64,000 nt of DNA, from assembly GCA_017506865.1 (NCBI GenBank), contig JAFCMP010000515.1, forward strand, positions 724,719 through 788,718. Reading direction: 5' to 3'. Numbering within the stretch: the first letter of the stretch is position 1; each line of letters opens with the position of its first letter. This DNA is from Tribonema minus. Lineage: Eukaryota; Sar; Xanthophyceae; Tribonematales; Tribonemataceae. The notes under the pieces are model-generated. The model was given only the letters and a program-made list of their open reading frames with translations, ran no database searches and was not told the origin of the DNA. The translations under genes and the position numbers were made by a program. Of the stretch, positions 22,501 through 33,657 are shown in pieces.

Positions 22501-24869
22501 GCAGTGCAATGGCCTTCAGGCTGGGCCTCTGTCGTCGTCTGTGCTGCGTGCCACAAGGCAGCATCTTGCTGGAACTTCGTTTGAATGCCGATTTTTGCGA
22601 GATGCGCGCTCCGTCACGGGAGAGTGCACTGGCGTTGTTCTGTCCGGCGTCGCGGCACGACCGTTTCTCAATCAGCGCAGGGGTGTAGCTGCCGATGTTT
22701 GGTTCCCGACGAGTAGCAGGCTCGCGCAGCACTCGCTTCTGCTCCAGTCGCTGCGGCAGCGTGTGCAAGCACCATTGCATACATGTCCTTGCCTGCGTCG
22801 TTGAAAATGCGCTTGGTGCACAGGGGCAATCAAGTACATCAGGCATATCGCACTCTGACCCGCCCGTGACGCTTGCATGCTGCCCCACCACCAAGCCATC
22901 ACCCCCTACGCACTTGTACTGATTCCTCAGACCGTATGTTGTGTGCGCAGGCATGATGGACGAAGTGCCATTGAAGACGAAGCGCGGGTTTGTAGACCTG
23001 GTGTTTGGCATCTACGAAAACGACGTCAAGGTTGTCTGCGACGCGCTGGAGCAGGTGATGACAACTATTATAGCACTGATGGCAGTAAAAGTATAGACAT
23101 CCTTGTTGTGATTTGCGGTATTCTGATTCCGGACGTTGTGTCGGTTGCAGATGGGCTGCCGTGTGTAACCACTTTCATGTCCTCATCCAGTGATGCACTT
23201 TGATGTGTGCATGTGTGCATTCGCATGCGCTGTGCTCATCACGACGCCCATTGCAATGCCATCGTGCGGATGGACGGGCGTCATGGACCGCTGGACCGCA
23301 TATCACGGCTTCGTCTTGCCTCTACGCGTTCCTTTGTCCATTCACGTACACTGGAAGTACATGTTTTTATGTACCCTGTCCCAGGCATGTATCCTGTCCC
23401 CAGATAGACAGCATGTGGCGCGGGGCGGACCGCACGACCCTACCAGGACCGCGCGACCCTGGACCGCGTCGCGCGCTTGTATCTGATCAAATTTTTCCAT
23501 TCATCGATCCAATCATTAATTCATTCATTATTCATGCACGCATGTGAATTTACTCACTCGCCACAACGCCCATCGCATCAGATGGACATCATCCGGCGCG
23601 GCGCGGACCGCATGACCCTCGAGCGCGTCGCGCGCTTCTACCTCACCGAGTTCAAGACGACGATGGAGGGCGGCGGCAAGTGGATCAACGAGCTCGACGC
23701 GCAGGGCGAGGAGGAGCTGCGGCGGCGCGAGCGCGCCAAGATCGGCCAGGAGCTGTTCTCCGTCAAGAGCGACGTGCCGCTGCAGTTCCCCGCGGCGTTC
23801 ACGTTCGTCTTCCGCGCGTTCACGACGCTCGACGGCATCGGCAAGACGCTCGACCCGGGGTACGACCTGACGAAGATCGCGCAGCCGTACCTCAAGGAGC
23901 TCGTGGACCTGCGCGACGGCAACGCGTACGTGTCCATCCTCAACTCGTTCGCGAAGCGCGTGGGGTGGCGCCGCGAGGACATTGGCGCGCTCGTCACGTC
24001 GCCGCGCCGCGTCAAGCACATCGACGACGTCGCGCGGCGGCTCGAGGAGGGGGACTTGAAGCTGCAGGTGCGCGCTCCCCCTGCATGCGCGCGTGTGTGG
24101 GAGCTTGCACTCGCATGCAGCACCGTTCTGCTAGTACAAATAGGATGTTGATGAGTTTTGTTGGAGGATTGCACACTGTTGCTGCCATGAGTATTCGCAT
24201 TGACGGCGTCGCTTGCGGTGGCAGAATGGGGGGGTTGAAGTTGTTGTGCAGAGCGCTTCTTCGCATGTTACAAGTGAGTCCGTGGCTATGCTGCAGCTGT
24301 GCAGCATGACAATGTGATGGGCGCAGAAGCTGCCGCAGGCACGTGGTGACCGACAACTGAGCTTGGCCGCTGAACACGCGGCGACAGCAGAGAGCACGCC
24401 GACCACCGCACTATGTACATACCATTAGCAAGACCAGCAGCATGCGACCCCGACAGCCACCCCCCTCACGGCAACGAAACCGCATAGAATCTTGACGCGG
24501 AGGCCGCACGTTTGCACTTGTGCGTATGCTTACCGCCCCCGCTTGCGCTGGAACATATCCTCACTGCCCCCATCCTCCCCCATCCTCCCCCCCCCCCCCC
24601 CCCCGCCCTCCACGGCGCAGGTGCGCGTCATGGAGAGCGAGGCGAGCTTCAAGCGCCTCGAGGCGCAGCAGGGCAGCCTCTCGGCGGCGCTGCTGGCGAC
24701 GCTCGCGCTCAACGCGGGCATGGCGCTCACGGGCAGCGGCGCGCGCGGCCTCGTGCTGCTCGGCCGCGCCCTCTTTGCCGTCAGCGCGTACTGCTGCGCG
24801 CAGGTGCCCATCGGCTACGTGCGCCTGTGGCAGCTGCGGCAGCGCGAGGCGGACAAGGGCTTCCGGTAG
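13574..24869 (+). CDS. plastid-targeted ABC1/UbiB-family atypical kinase
   Basis: Thirteen exons give 714 aa: 13574..13763, 13995..14125, 14489..14677, 15660..15858, 17525..17723, 18721..18834, 19993..20116, 20918..20996, 21584..21609, 22265..22319, 22951..23054, 23582..24067 and 24621..24869. Every phase agrees. ABC1 signatures are FIKVGQ (KxGQ, Lys about 197), the Ala-rich loop IAAASLGQVHEA (about 256-267), YAVKIQRPG (Lys about 277), LTMEFVEGIKISD, FHADPHSGN (about 411-419) and a DYG metal motif (434-436). The N-terminus has a hydrophobic signal and then SFAPLQ, an ASAFAP-like site, so delivery to a red-type secondary plastid is likely. The last exon adds two hydrophobic segments. Plastid ABC1 kinases regulate prenylquinone metabolism. 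Oddities are a 26-nt exon 9, a GC-AG intron after exon 2 (AG then GCAAGT), and Ser where HADPHPGN normally has Pro. Confidence 0.93.
15985..16002 (+). repeat. GAAGTT triplet repeat in intron
   Basis: Three perfect copies of GAAGTT in ABC1K intron 4. Shorter copies of the same unit, on either strand, occur in many other introns and intergenic stretches of the window (for example 17294-17305, 18286-18299, 20436-20450, 45018-45035 and 43438-43451). Confidence 0.8.
17374..17402 (+). repeat. copy of the start of ABC1K exon 5 in the upstream intron
   Basis: ACAGAGTCGGAGCTGGGAGC, with its preceding AG, matches the exon-5 acceptor region at 17522-17541 with one difference. It lies about 150 bp upstream and breaks off after GCGCCG. 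Confidence 0.7.
17806..17960 (+). repeat. decayed copies of the ABC1K exon-5 donor region
   Basis: 17806-17869 repeats the exon 5 end and donor (source 17661-17735): GGTGCAGGAGATG, TGCCTGCAGACCATGGCCAA and GGACAGGTCA, with a 13-bp deletion. A weaker third copy follows near 17931-17960 (GCGGCGGACCTGCG). The spacing is about 145 bp. Confidence 0.75.
18325..18339 (+). repeat. interstitial TTAGGG-type repeat
   Basis: GGGGTAGGGTTAGGG within ABC1K intron 5. A reverse-strand copy (TAACCCTAACCCT) is at 20604-20616 in intron 7. Confidence 0.65.
18880..18955. repeat. AT-rich palindromic cluster in an intron
   Basis: A locally AT-rich island in otherwise GC-rich DNA, with several short perfect palindromes in a row (AACGTATATTATACGTT, ATCGATATATCGAT and ATATCGATAT). 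It begins about 45 bp past the donor of ABC1K exon 6. Confidence 0.7.
20117..20455 (+). repeat. array of decayed copies of the ABC1K exon-7 donor region
   Basis: The exon 7 end (GGGGATAAAGATCAGCGACG then TCGAGAAG and the donor GTACGCGG) recurs at about 20166-20180, 20225-20260 (GGGATGAAGATCAGCAACG) and 20370-20406 (GTCAGCGACGTCGAAAAGG). The copies are separated by CATACTTGAAGTTGAAG. At least four degenerate units span 340 bp. Confidence 0.75.
20993..21290 (+). repeat. tandem ~145-bp duplication at the ABC1K exon-8 donor
   Basis: Two consecutive units, about 20995-21138 and 21139-21285, share TGGTGAGCC at the start, then GTGATGTTCA, CACATCGCAAAGT (or CACGTCGCAAAGT) and GAGAGTCACG. The first unit begins at the real exon 8 donor, so the donor itself was copied. 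Confidence 0.8.
23401..23490 (+). repeat. upstream copy of the ABC1K exon-12 start
   Basis: CAGATAGACAGCATGTGGCG then CGGGGCGGACCGCACGACC resembles the exon 12 acceptor region at 23579 (CAGATGGACATCATCCGGCG then CGGCGCGGACCGCATGACC). The likeness continues into GCGTCGCGCGCTT. The copy has diverged and is unlikely to be an exon. Confidence 0.75.
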
Positions 24870-26029
24870 CACGCCGCGCCGCCGCCGCCGCTGCGCCGCC
24901 GCTGCTGTTGCCACCGCCGCCGGCCCCGCGCCGCTGCTGCGGCTGCTGTTGCACACCGCTGCTCACACCGCACGCGGTGGGCAGCGCTGTGCTCAGGCGC
25001 GAATGCATGGCGCTCCTCTTGCTATATAGGGTTTAGTAGTTGCCCCCGTCCGCTCCCCCCCCCCCTCCCCACCGCGCTAGTGCCCCCCCCCCCCTTCGCC
25101 CCCCAATTGAAAGCGGGGGGTGGGCACTCGGGCCTAAAGGTGTTGCGGTGTCGCACCACGGCCTTTCGCTTGCGTACCCCTCCCCCCCTCCCTAGCTTTG
25201 CAGGCGAGGGGGAGGGGGCATCGATGGGGCCCGGGAGGGGGGAAGTCGGTCGTGTCAGGGCCTGCTACCGGGGTTCTTTGTGTAATAGAGGCAGGCTAGT
25301 ATGCAGCACAAAACTTGTCCGCCGCACCGGCGTAGATACATACACACAACACATTGGTTTTCGGAATGGAACGCTGCTGCACGTGAGGGAAGCTGATGAC
25401 TCGTGTATGCGTTTGTGCTTCGCGCGCTGCTGCATAGATAGATAGATATTCCATTTGTGTGAACATAATTCATTGCATGGTGACCGAAGAGCAACATCAT
25501 CATGAGTGGGCACAGCACCCTGGGGTGCTTTTCTTCAAGGCACAATAATGCCCACGCTGCATCATCAATACTTCACAGAGTACATGGAGTAGACTGTGTT
25601 CTCACCGTCACGTTGGACTGGATTTTTGGTGTTTAACAGGGGGCGCCACCAGTGTCACGGTTTGGCACCATGAAGTTTGGTAGTACTAGTCTAGTCGCTA
25701 CCTTGCCCAAGTACATATATAATCGATTCAGCAGACATGCGTGTGCAGGGTGCACACGCTCATATTTCAACGCTCACTGTTTGCGCTGATTGGCTGCATG
25801 CTCGCAATGCCGATCCATCGTAGCGGCGGCCAGCTTTGCTCTGCTGCTGCGCGTTAGCGCATTAAGATTCAACGCATCATCGCACGACAGCGCCCGAAAG
25901 CAGCGCCACAGGCGACAATGTGCACACACTGACGCGCAATCGGGGCGTGTCACTACCTAACATTCAACCCAGAAGTATTAGCTTGTTCTCAATTTGTACA
26001 CACATATGAAGAAGATCATCGGAGCCTCC
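24870..26029. other. no gene recognised
   Basis: Past the ABC1K stop codon. It holds several C- and G-rich homopolymer tracts (25050-25220), probably the 3' UTR and flank of ABC1K, then ordinary sequence with a short GATA repeat near 25434-25446. No frame here has domain or splice support. Confidence 0.4.
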
Positions 26030-26740
26030 AGGGGCTGTAGTTGGGAGGTCAAGCAGTGGGCCGAAACGCACTGCTTGGGCGGGGGACAGCCCTTTGCTGG
26101 TATGCAGGTTCCTAGCGCTGGCAGACACGGTTTGCAGTTGGGGGGTGTACTAGCACAGCAAAACGCAAATCGATGCCATATGGTTGGTGGGTATGTTCAA
26201 GAACAAAACGGGCTCTTCGAGCTGCTGAGAGACAGCGGCCACGACAACACAGTGGTGTATCCCGAGGTGCATCAACTGCGCTCTGCGCGACCTGGCGCGC
26301 GCGGCGGCCCTGCGCTGCCGCGCCGCTGCTGAGGTGGTGTGTGATGGCGAGCGCGGCGGCGGCAGTGGTGCGCACGCGCGCCCCTCGTCCGTGTCATGGC
26401 ATAATCTGTGTGTGCATGGTCCAGGTCGCGCAGCCTAGCAGCGCCGCCGCAGCAGCCATTGGAGAGAAGCAAGAATCGAGCGCAGCGGCTGCGGCAGTTA
26501 AGCCACCTCCGGATGCTCCACTATGGCGAGGTGGCCACTGTCCCTCGGTAGCTCGAAGAGCCCCTTTCCCCTTTTATTGTGACATGCCCACCATGGGTTT
26601 GCTATTTGCTTTGCCGGTGTACACCGTCAACTGCAGAACCGCATCTGCCAGCGCTATCCCCTACATATGAGCGAAGGGCTGGCCCCCCCTCAAGCAAAGC
26701 ATGCTTGAGTTCCTGACAACAGCCCTTCACGTTGTACGCC
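26030..26740. repeat. large imperfect inverted repeat (fold-back element)
   Basis: The left arm (about 26030-26275) matches the reverse complement of the right arm (about 26500-26740). Shared landmarks in order are AGGGCTGT, AGCGCTGGCAGA, GGTGTAC, GGGCTCTTCGAGCT and the GAGGTG end. Identity looks like 65-75 percent with indels. The loop of about 220 bp is GCG-rich. Both arms read as similar peptide-like fragments (GLFELLRDSGH against GLFELPRDSGH). This fits a decayed fold-back or MITE-like transposable element, or an inverted duplication of a gene piece. Confidence 0.65.
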
Positions 26741-27139
26741 AGCCCCTTCTTGGAGTTGAGTCCGATGTTGCCTGTGGGTGTGTGTGGAATTTGTAGCAGG
26801 CACACAGAGACGGGAGATATCAATGCACGTCACCAACAGCAACCCCGTGAGCAGTGAGCCCAACGAACAGGCACAACAACATCATGGTGGGCACCATCAA
26901 GCAGCTCGCCTGTGCAAAACACCGCTCACCTTCCCAACATGAATCCATCCTCTTGTTTGAAAGTGCCTCCTATATATTCAAGTTCTAACGTTTCTTAAAA
27001 AAGATACGCAAGAGAGCGAATGGAACCCACTCAAGGCACCCACAGCTGCAAGAGCGCTACATGGGAGCACCTCATGGGGCATGTGTCCCAAGACGCGTCA
27101 TGGGAAACCCTTACTGCACCAGATGCAGCGGTACAAATA
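26741..27139. other. no gene recognised
   Basis: About 400 bp between the inverted repeat and a possible small gene. Nothing beyond short frames is visible. Confidence 0.35.
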
Positions 27140-27520
27140 TCAAGCACGTATGACCTTGCAAGAATTTCGGATCGCCTGCACCATCACGCGGCGCAACACC
27201 CGCTCCGGGAACTGCAGCAGTTCCTCCAGTGTCCTCAGCGTCAGCAAATCTCCCACCTTGCCTGCCATCCTGTCAATCTCCGCGACAGGTGATCCCATGT
27301 CGCGTTGCTCTCCTCGGTCACTGTCGTCCCTGCTACGTTTGCTGCCAGCCGCTTCGCCTGCGCTTCTGACGTTGCCGCCCCCCCTGCTGCTGACACTCGC
27401 TCGCCCGCCGTCACCGCTGCCATCGCTGCTGCTGCGGTTGCCGTCGCCTCTGCTGGTGCTGCTGCGGCCGCCGTCAGAGGGTTTCTCTTGGGAGAATGGC
27501 TTCGCCACAAGGCAAACCAT
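27140..27520 (-). CDS. hypothetical Ser/Gly/Arg-rich protein with helical C-terminus
   Basis: An open frame of 126 aa from an ATG at 27520. The first half is low-complexity and charged (runs of S, G, R and D). The second half looks like a folded amphipathic helix: VGDLLTLRTLEELLQFPERV then basic residues. No family is recognised. A competing frame on the same strand starts at a possible acceptor (AACAG near 27551) and ends at 27241, so this could instead be part of a spliced gene. Homopolymeric codon runs make frame choice uncertain. Confidence 0.3.
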   Translation of the reverse strand: MVCLVAKPFSQEKPSDGGRSSTSRGDGNRSSSDGSGDGGRASVSSRGGGNVRSAGEAAGSKRSRDDSDRGEQRDMGSPVAEIDRMAGKVGDLLTLRTLEELLQFPERVLRRVMVQAIRNSCKVIRA

Positions 27521-29426
27521 GCCATAATGGTCAACGCAGTAGTGAAACCCCTGTTAACCGCCCTCCACGTGGATGCAAGAGCGCATGTGGGGAGGGAGGG
27601 CATTGACGTCTCATTACTGAGATTGCACTGGTGTGTGTGTCCAAGTCAACTCAAGCTACTCTCTCTCTCCCCCCCCCCCACGCCTCACCTGCTTTTGACC
27701 GGAAAAGTTAGTGTGGACACTTGAGCTTGGCGATGTGTGCAAGCTGCTGTGCATGGTGCGAGTTCCTGTTGCGTCAACACTTGTGTGGCACCGGAGAATG
27801 GGAGCTATGTGCAACAGTTTGCTGAGATCGATCATTACACACCACTCAAGAGCAAAAGCTTGACGATTTGAAGTATCCCATACCAGTATCCCATCAACAC
27901 ACGTTCAAACACCGAAGTGACACGCCGCAAGTGGAGAGAGATTGGAAGAATTGAGGGGGAAGGGGGGGGGGGGGGGAGGGGGGCACAGAGTCACAAAATG
28001 ACCATGAAAACACTGCGCCCCAAGAAAAGGAGCATGGCCACGGTCAAATGTCCCCATTTACAGTGACGAAAAACAGCGCTCCTGCCGCTACCAAATGCGT
28101 TACTTACATGACCGAAAGAGTACAGGTTGTCATCGCCACAAGTGTCCTGTGCGTGCTGAGCGTGAGTGTGCAGCACCAGCGTCGTGCACACATCGCCCGC
28201 TGCATCCCACTACACAAACTCATCAGAACTTGAACTAAACCATTTCTGTACGCTGCGGGCATGTACATTGTCAATATACACAAGGCGCCACCGGCCCCTG
28301 CTGTGCAACCGCAACGCAGCCTCCATGCACACTGGCTGCTGCCGCCGCCGCGCATCAAACGCGCGTCATGCCCTGCACACTGCTACTCGTCGCGTCCTGC
28401 GCCGTGCCGCTCGCGGACGTCACAAATGCAGGGTAGCTCAACTCCTAGTAGTACTGCAGCGCAAATTTCCTGGGGGGAGCGAGGGGGGCTGAGCACTGCT
28501 GACACAGTACCTCTGCCGAGCGCTGGTGTCAGTGTGGCAGGGCATTGCCGCTACCTGGTGGCGCTGGCGGCCGTGAGTGACAAGTTTGCTCTGCCGTAAG
28601 CTCGTCGCGAGCGCTGATCAAAGAAAGTGGCGCCACCGCGGTGGCTGCCTGTGCTGCTGTAGCAGGTCATTCTCTTGCACCATGGGCGCCAAGTGTGGGC
28701 GCGGGCGCCTTCGCGGTCAGCGTCACTCGCGCGCGGTGATTGATCGCCGGAGCGCTGTTCAAAGTCGAGCATCTGGTACGCGTGCGTACGCGGTCCCAGT
28801 TTACTCGTAGCGGCCGCGTCGGCTGGGATCGCGCGGCGCTTGGCGCGGCGCAGCGCAGCGCCGGTGCTCGCGATCACGCCGCACAGCTGTGGCAGCGCTC
28901 ACCAGCATGGCGCCGCTGCTTAGCCACATCAGTGGGCGCGCCTGATGCGCACACGGCGGCGGCGGCCGCGCGCAGCCGCTGTGCCTCCAAGCGCTCACCA
29001 TGCTTGGCGCTCCAGATACGCTCACCGACGACTGCTTAAAGGCATCCCCCGACTGACTGAGCCGCCGGGTACGAAGCCGCAGTCACAACGCGTGACATCG
29101 GGCAGCAGTCGCCATGCCGCCCGAGACTGTCAGGCAAACGCTGCCAGCAGCGGGCGCACGCAGTGCCGCCGCGCCTCTGGGCTGCTGCCCATCGAATGTC
29201 CACATCAAGCACCCCCCTCCTTAACATGCGTCCCGCAAGGGCGATCCCCCCTGCGGAGGTGGGTCCGCGCTCTCAAGTTCAACTAGACTTGCTGTCGCCG
29301 GCACTGCAGGTTCTCAGGGCTGCCACCCGCAGCAATGCGCAGCTGCTGCGGCTGCTGCCTCCACATCGAGCGCGCCACCCGCACATAGCTTGCGACCAGG
29401 CAGCGTCAACCTCTGGCGCTGCTCAG
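27521..29426. other. no gene recognised
   Basis: About 1.9 kb. It includes a G-rich run at 27957-27981. A segment near 28965-29000 resembles a decayed copy of part of the last exon of the neighbouring coiled-coil gene (GCGCAGCCGCTGTGCCTCC in both). No supported gene was found. Confidence 0.4.
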
Positions 29427-32400
29427 CTAGCCGCGCGCAGCGCGCCGCGGCGGCATCAACGGCGGCGGCGGCGCCAAGCGGCGCTGCAGCTCTTCGAGGC
29501 TGTCGTCGGCGGCATCGCGCAGCCGCTGTGCCTCCTGCGCGAGGCGCGCCTCCATGTCGGTGCGCAGCGCAACGAGCGAGCGCGTGCGTGCGGCGGCGGC
29601 GTCCGCGGCCTCCGCGCGCGTGCGCGTCGCCTCGTGCTGCTTCCCCACCACTTCGCCCTGCGGGGGGACGTTTGAGGAGGGGGGGTTGGGGGGGAAGGGG
29701 GGGGGGGGCGGGGTTACGTTGAGGCTCGGAGCGAGCAGGGAGTGGTGCGGCTGATGCTGCTTTGTGGGTGAAAGCTGATGCTTATCATCATCCACAGCAA
29801 CCGCGTCATTGAAGCAGATGGCGTCAAAAGTGGGCTTCTCAGCGCAGCAGGCAGGTGAGATTAAGGGACACAGGCGGCATTGTGACTTGATCTGCACTAC
29901 GTGGTCGAAGGGGATGGCGCGGTATATGAACTGCGATCCGCGTGTAGCTCTCCGCGCAGCTACCAGTAGGGAGCATGAGCGCTCCTGAAGTGGCAGCGGT
30001 CGCAGGCCACATGATCATCAACGCATTCGGCGGTCACTGGACACAGGCACTAGTATGAGCTGAGCTGAACGCTGGAAGACTCTGAACCCACGTCTTGATG
30101 AGGCCAGCCTACCTTGATTCGAAGCGCATGCACACATGCAACCAACCCCACTCAAGCGGCGCGGCAAACACTGGTTCTGCCCCGATCGTATGCCCCTCGT
30201 TGTGTAGCTGTAAGGCCACTTTTGAATTCGCAACTCCACCAGATGTTCGCATTCCGACGTCGTACCTTCAGCCAGGCAGCCTTCCTCTCCAGGTTCGCCA
30301 CCGCCGTTTCTCTGGCAGCAGACTCCAGCTCAAAGCGCTGCGCTGCGCGCGCTTCCGCCTGCGCCACCTCCTCCCCCACTGCCACGCGCGCCGCAATCAG
30401 GGTCTCCTCCGCCAGGAGCACCTGCGGTCAGAGCGGTGTTCTCCGTTCGTCATTGCGCGACCGGCAGCGTAGATGCAATCCTTCACTGCTGGCGCACAAG
30501 ATCGCGTTGGCAGTTCACAAGAGGTCATTCGTGTTCACCGCACCGCTCAAAGCCCTCGGCAGCATTGCTGGTGGCAGGACGATGAGACGAGTTTGAATAG
30601 GCCGTGATGCAGCATCACATGCAACAACAACCACTATTGCCCCTCTTGTCAATCACTTCAACTTACCAACTTCAATGAAACCTGCTCAGTACTACTCTGC
30701 CCGGTGGCACAGCAGTGTGTGGCAGTGGTTTCCAAAACAAGTCCATGCATCCTGAACGGAGTGTCACAAAACTGTCCCCCTGCCGCTGTGCGTGCCGCAC
30801 GACAAACACATTGCTGCTGTATGCTGTGTGTCAAGTTGAAGTGGGTGCAGCCGCATCAAGGTGAAGTGGGGGTCACGGCAGACGCAACACCCACCACGCT
30901 TTTCTTCAACCACTTGAACCTGATGGACTTAAAGCCTGCTTGGTGCTGCTTTGCACGCACTCCGGACGTCCAGCAAACATGGTTTACCCAGAGTGGCTGA
31001 AGTTGAAGTGGGAGCAACTGCCAGGCCCGTGACGCATGCAGCATGGCCACACTCCCTGATAATAGTACACAACACCCCTAATTCGTGATGGCGCACTGCA
31101 CAGCTGATGAAATGCTGAAACACGTCAACCCAGCACAAGCTACGAGTCAACAGCCCGGAACCAAGCGAGACAGATCCGCACGACCTTGCGCAAGCATCCA
31201 CACACGTATTACGCGCTGCACAACTGCTGAGTGTGTGACAGCGCATAGTAGGAGCCCTACCAGCATCGCCCCTCTGCGTTGCCTACACACTCCATATGCC
31301 CGCCAAAGGCACGGTTAACAGGGAGCGCAGCTCCTGGCGGCATCGCTGCATATGGCGGAAGAGCATGGCTGCCAGGCCAGGCCATCGTGGACTGCGCCGA
31401 AGCTCGCTGCTGCTTCTCGCCCATCCCACCTCGTGTAGGTCAAAGCCCGGCGCTGCCAGAGCAGTATGTACGCCGCAAAGGGGGGGGGGGGGTGGCACCA
31501 GCACGCTCTCCTTGCATTCGCCGATCAAGTTTGAGTAGCAGCGTTCAACAACCAGTCACCAATGCCGCACTATGAATCACTCACCCTCTTGCGCAAGCGG
31601 TCCAGCTCCTGTGCGCAGCGCGCACGCGCCTCCTCCGCGCCCTCGCGCTTGCCCACCGTGTACGCCGCCGCCGCCGCCTCGCGCGCGCGCCCCTCCACCC
31701 CCGCCTCCGCCGCCGCCAGCAGCGCCGCCGCCTGCGTGGCGCGCCGCTGCGGTGCGTGACACGAGGGCATGCAGTGGCCACGCATCAGTGCGCTGCTGCC
31801 GTGTTCAAGCAGCAGTGGCGGGCATGCTACTGGCTACACAGCCAGCTCTATATGTATCTCGCGCCCTGTTGATGGGTAGGTAATTCAACGCTCTCTAAGC
31901 CCCTTGAGACTCGCCCATGAAGAGTTGAGCCAGCAGTATTGCTGTCGTCTGTACCTTTCAACTGTCATTAGATGCATGGCGCGACATCTCTTCCGGCGGT
32001 ATGTGCAGCCTTCGCAGGGGTGCACGGCCTCCAACGTTTTTCGTGGCCGTCCTGCCCGGACCCGTCGCGAACCTTGGCGCTGACGCTGCTCGTGCCATGT
32101 TATTGATGCGCATCAGCTTCAACTGGCCTTTCTTGGTACGTACACTACCAGTATGCAACTTTTATACGCAAAAAGCTGTGCTGACGGGAAACCTCAGATG
32201 GGAAACGTCACGTGATGCTGTATGGAGATGATGAAACGTACGGCGCACGAAATGACGGAGCCTGAAGCCTCCGGAAGTGCTCCGCAGCAGCGCTCAAATC
32301 TGCGTGCCTGGCAGCGGTCACATGTACACCAGCCCTCAGCCTAGCTCTAAACACAACCCTCACCTGGACGCTCTGCATGTGCTTCGCAGTGGCGTTTGCG

Positions 32401-33657
32401 CCCGCTCGCCTCACAACACTCAGCTGGCCCTACGCCTAACTCTAAAACTACTCCTACATCTAAAACCAATGCTAACACTATCCTAATCTGAGTCCAATCC
32501 GGAACACTGACCTGGAGCCTCCGCACGTGCTCTGCTAGTTTCGCGCCTGCTCGCCTCCACAACGCTCAGCTGGCCCTGCCCCTAACTTGGACACTGACTC
32601 TAACGCCAACACCACTTCTACCACCACGCTGAACTGAGCTCAATCCGAACACTCACCTGGAGCCTCTGCACTCAATCCGAACACTCACCTGGAGCCTCTG
32701 CACGTGCTGCGCGGCGGTGCTCGCGTTCGCGCCCAACTCTCAACATTCAGCCCTACCCCCAACTTCTAACTTGACTCTAACTCTAGCACCAATTCTACCA
32801 CTATCCTCTCAAGCGGATTCGCTCCGAACACTCACCTGGAGCCTCCGCACGTGCTCCGCGGTGGCATTGGCGTCCGCGCGCCGCGCCGCGCTCAGCTCCC
32901 GCGTCGCCGTGCGCAGCTCCGCGCAGTCCTCCGTCGACGCGGCGAGGCGCTCCTGCAGCTCCGCGACAATGATGGCCTCCGCCGCGGCCCGTGCGGGGTC
33001 TGGCTCCTCTGCAGCGACGGCGGGGGCGCCCCCCGAGAGCAGCATCGCGCGCAGGCTTCCCAGCAGCAGGCCCAGCGCCCACGCCGCTACGGGGGTCCAG
33101 GGCAACTGTCTGAGAAGCGCGTGTTGCCGTGAGGCAGAGGAGGGGTCAGGGTTGGAAGCGTCGGGGGGCGGGGCGTCTCGCCACCAGCCCTGTTGGGCGC
33201 GCGCCACAGCCAGGCTCAGCTTGCCGTTGACAAGCGCCGACACCCGGGATGGGAGGGGAGGGAGTCTGCTACTGGCAGGGGGGAAGCCATCGCTGTCATC
33301 AGTCGAACGCTTGGTGTCGGCGGTCTGTGGTAGTGAAGCCGCGTTGGCGGAGATCCAAGGCGGGTGCCGCCACCAGGGGGCGCTCTGGGCAGCGTCTCCG
33401 TCAGTTGACGATTTCTCGTCATGCGATCGTGTGTCGCCTCTGCTGAGTTGTTGTGTAGCTTGCTTTCTCCTGTCGCCTGAAGGCTCGTCGTACTCGATGT
33501 CCTCAGGAAACTCTTCCATGAAGGTGGCATATGCCCATGCTCCTCCTCGCAGCGCATAAACATGGTGTCTCACACAGCAGGATTGTTGCTGCAAGGTGAG
33601 AAGCACAGGTGGTGTCGGCCATGAGTCTGCAAGATGGCCCAGCAATGTCGCGGCCAT
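29427..33657 (-). CDS. single-pass membrane protein with long coiled coil, unknown family
   Basis: Four exons, complement(32836..33657, 31585..31731, 30266..30421, 29427..29657), all in phase 0, give 451 aa. The start is the ATG at 33657; the frame is open slightly upstream but has no earlier ATG. Residues 1-190 are variable and polar. A hydrophobic helix (AWALGLLLGSLRAMLL, about 200-215) is followed by Ala/Glu/Arg-rich heptads to the end. Examples are RTATRELSAARRADANATAE in exon 1 and VAQAEARAAQRFELESAARE in exon 3, typical of a long coiled coil. The tail is proline-rich. The N-anchor plus coiled-coil layout recalls mitofilin-like or tethering proteins, but no conserved signature confirms this. 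Intron 1 holds a tandem array of copies of the exon-1 end. Confidence 0.7.
32220..32730 (-). repeat. array of copies of the coiled-coil gene exon-1 donor region
   Basis: The last codons and donor of exon 1 (plus-strand CACCTGGAGCCTCCGCACGT at 32834) recur at about 32690, 32658, 32512, 32362 and 32259 with increasing divergence. The copy at about 32362-32424 still reads QLSVVRRAGANATAKHMQSV where the exon reads ELSAARRADANATAEHVRRL. That is protein-level homology of 20 residues, followed by a GTGAGG donor. Most units are about 130-150 bp. At least one copy has a stop in the needed frame, so most are probably not exons. Confidence 0.8.

Noticed and set aside
29427..33657. Coiled-coil protein considered as mitofilin (MIC60)
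   Set aside because: The layout is similar, but no conserved C-terminal mitofilin segment is visible and the N-terminus is not a clear mitochondrial presequence.
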